Source of the DNA: Prorocentrum cordatum
Lineage: Eukaryota > Sar > Dinophyceae > Prorocentrales > Prorocentraceae
DNA: 64,000 nt
Direction of reading: 5' to 3'
NCBI GenBank assembly: GCA_963575745.1
Contig: CAUYUJ010015738.1
Span: forward strand, 498,676 to 562,675
Shown: piece by piece, positions 62,500 to 64,000 of the stretch
Numbering within the stretch: position 1 is the first letter of the stretch
Layout: each line of letters opens with the position of its first letter
The notes under the pieces: model-generated
What the model was told of the DNA's origin: nothing
Database searches by the model: none
The model's input: the letters and a program-made list of their open reading frames with translations, nothing else
Program-made: the position numbers and the translations under genes

Positions 62500-64000
62500 A
62501 AGGGCCACCATGTCAAGCTCACCCATTTTGACAATCAGACGTTTTTGTACAACGTGAAAACTATTTCACAATTTTCGAGTCGCATCCCGGGGCCAGTCGG
62601 AAGGGCGGTCTGGGCGTTTCGCCGGGGACTTCCGTACCCGCTATGATCCTGAATCTTAGAAATTGACAACAGTTTCACAGATGGAGGTCGGGCCGCTTGC
62701 AAAATGCGGCTGTCACCGTAGCGCCGCGCACATTCGTCTCCAGCATGCCAAAGTTTAAATGATTGAGGGCGGATGGTCTTCAGGATGTGGCTTTCACCTT
62801 AGCGCCGCGCGCACTCGTCTTGCAAATGTGCATGGGCTTCGCGGATTGAGGGCAGGCCGTTTACAAAATGTGGCTCTCGCCTGCACGCCGCGCACACTCG
62901 AATTAACACATACAAGAACTTCATGCATTGAGGACGGTTCCTCTTCAAAGTGTGGCTCTCGCCTTAGCGCCGAGCACATTCGTTTAAGTAGTTGCAAGAG
63001 TTCCGCGGGTTCCCATGGTCAGCGTACCAGAAACGGTCTTTCGGAACAATTCAACCATGTCAGGGCGCAAACGCTACGTTAATTCACGGTGTTGCAGTCC
63101 CAGGAATGGTGTTCTGGCACGAATCAGGATCGTCAAGACGCAACTGTCAAGTTGATTCGTGGCGATGGCGTTCGATGAATGGTGTTTTGGCGCGCTTCAG
63201 GATCTTCAAACGGTTGTCTCCCAAATGGGTATTGTCCTCCGTGAAAATGAACCCTTGTAGTGGCCAGTGAAGAGGGAGCTTGGTCTATTCAAACGTCGTT
63301 GGTAAATCTTGGGTTTACAGAGGCCCTCCTCCTCCTCCCGCTCCTCCATTCCGTCCCTCAACAATAATTCGTCCCTGTCGCACCCCGAGGCCAGTCGGAA
63401 GGGCGGTCTGGGCGCTTCACCTGAAATTTGCTGACCGTCTATGGCCCTGAAACTTAAACACTGTCAACAGCTTCACACATTGACGGCGGGCCGCTTCCAA
63501 AATATGGCACTCGCCTTAGCGCCGCACGCAATCGTCTTACACATGTGCAGGAGCTTCGCGAATTGAGTACGGGCGCGCTCAAAATGTGGCTCGCGCCTCA
63601 GCGCCACGCACATTCGTATCTAACAAATTGCAAGAGCATCGCACATTGAGGGCGGGCCGTTTTCAAAATGCTGTTCTCGCCGTAGCGCCACGCACATTCG
63701 TTAAACGTTGCAAGAGTTTCACGGATTCCCATGGTCAACATACAGGGCGCAATAGCTACGCTGAGTCGTGGTGTCAAACGCTCAGGTATGGTGTTTTGGC
63801 ACGATTCAAGATCGTCAAGACGCAACAGTCAAATTGACTCGTGGCGTTGGCGTTCGATGAATGGCGTTTTGGCACGCTTCAGGATCTTCAAACGGTTGTC
63901 TCCCAAATGGGCACTGTCCTCCGTGGAAATGAACCCTTGCAGTGGCCTGTGAAGAGGGAGCTTGGAGCGAGGGTATATTCCAATATCGTTGGTGAATCTT
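62500..64000. repeat. Dispersed ~68-bp minisatellite family, inverted block
   Basis: AAAATGTGGCTCTCGCCTTAGCGCC, GCACATTCGT, TTGCAAGAG and ATTGAGGGCGGGCCG recur at 62690-62990 and 63480-63720, in reverse orientation to 23080-23380. A longer unit with GGCACGATTCAGGATCG, TTCAAACGGTTGTCTCCCAA and GTGAAGAGGGAGCTTGG occurs twice (about 63110-63290 and 63790-63970) and is the reverse complement of the 22720-22900 segment. No gene. Confidence 0.65.

Overview
The window looks like nuclear DNA of a dinoflagellate (alveolate protist). It is GC-rich and crowded with microsatellites, minisatellites and small inverted-repeat elements, and has almost no ordinary genes. The one intact coding system is a Ty1/Copia-type retrotransposon. 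Its polyprotein carries N-terminal modules that I remember from Symbiodinium-type Copia proteins (LWVATPSDW…GPPGYFWK…CHFGIKFD, and LQPSCRTTG…FFLREQP…GTWVDEI). The assignment is inference from these modules plus composition; no rRNA, tRNA or spliced-leader gene was seen.

Layout. 1-9.7 kb: a tandem unit of about 1.2 kb in three copies, the first split by an 845-bp terminal-inverted-repeat (TIR) element full of TTAGC satellite; then trinucleotide arrays and a dispersed 42-bp minisatellite. 9.7-14.4 kb: several MITE-like hairpin elements and polypyrimidine DNA. 14.4-19.3 kb, minus strand: a broken coding region of unknown family, with about ten frame changes and seven in-frame TAG/TAA codons flanked by coding-like sequence. 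19.4-22.7 kb: one block of (TCC)n, (CAT)n and (GGA)n. 22.7-32.2 kb: dispersed minisatellites, tandem repeats, hairpins and GC-rich filler. 32.2-48.6 kb, minus strand: the complete retroelement. 48.9-50.9 kb: (CATA)n arrays. 50.9-64 kb: diverged copies of repeat families also present in the left half, several MITEs, and two weak coding fragments.

The retroelement spans 32228-48572 (16.3 kb) between a 5-bp target duplication (TCCAC). Its LTRs of 284/285 bp differ by one substitution and one small indel, so insertion is recent. A TGGTAG primer-binding site directly follows the 5' LTR. Coding order is Gag (with a transmembrane helix); then ORF2 with a basic nucleocapsid and CCHC knuckle, a Tpt1/KptA-type RNA 2'-phosphotransferase domain with its Arg-His-Arg-Arg residues, a RING-H2 finger and an aspartic protease; then ORF3 with dinoflagellate-specific modules, integrase, Copia reverse transcriptase and RNase H. 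ORF2 and ORF3 share one frame, separated by a single UGA-CGG followed nine bases later by a GC-rich stem-loop, which resembles a viral type II readthrough signal.

The element also carries about 36 copies of a 14-nt hairpin (sense GCGGN-GNNA-N'CCGC) scattered through all three ORFs and the 3' UTR. The stem shows compensatory base changes, the loop is always GNNA, and the copies fall in all three reading frames. This hairpin family, together with the captured Tpt1 and RING domains, is the most unusual content of the window.
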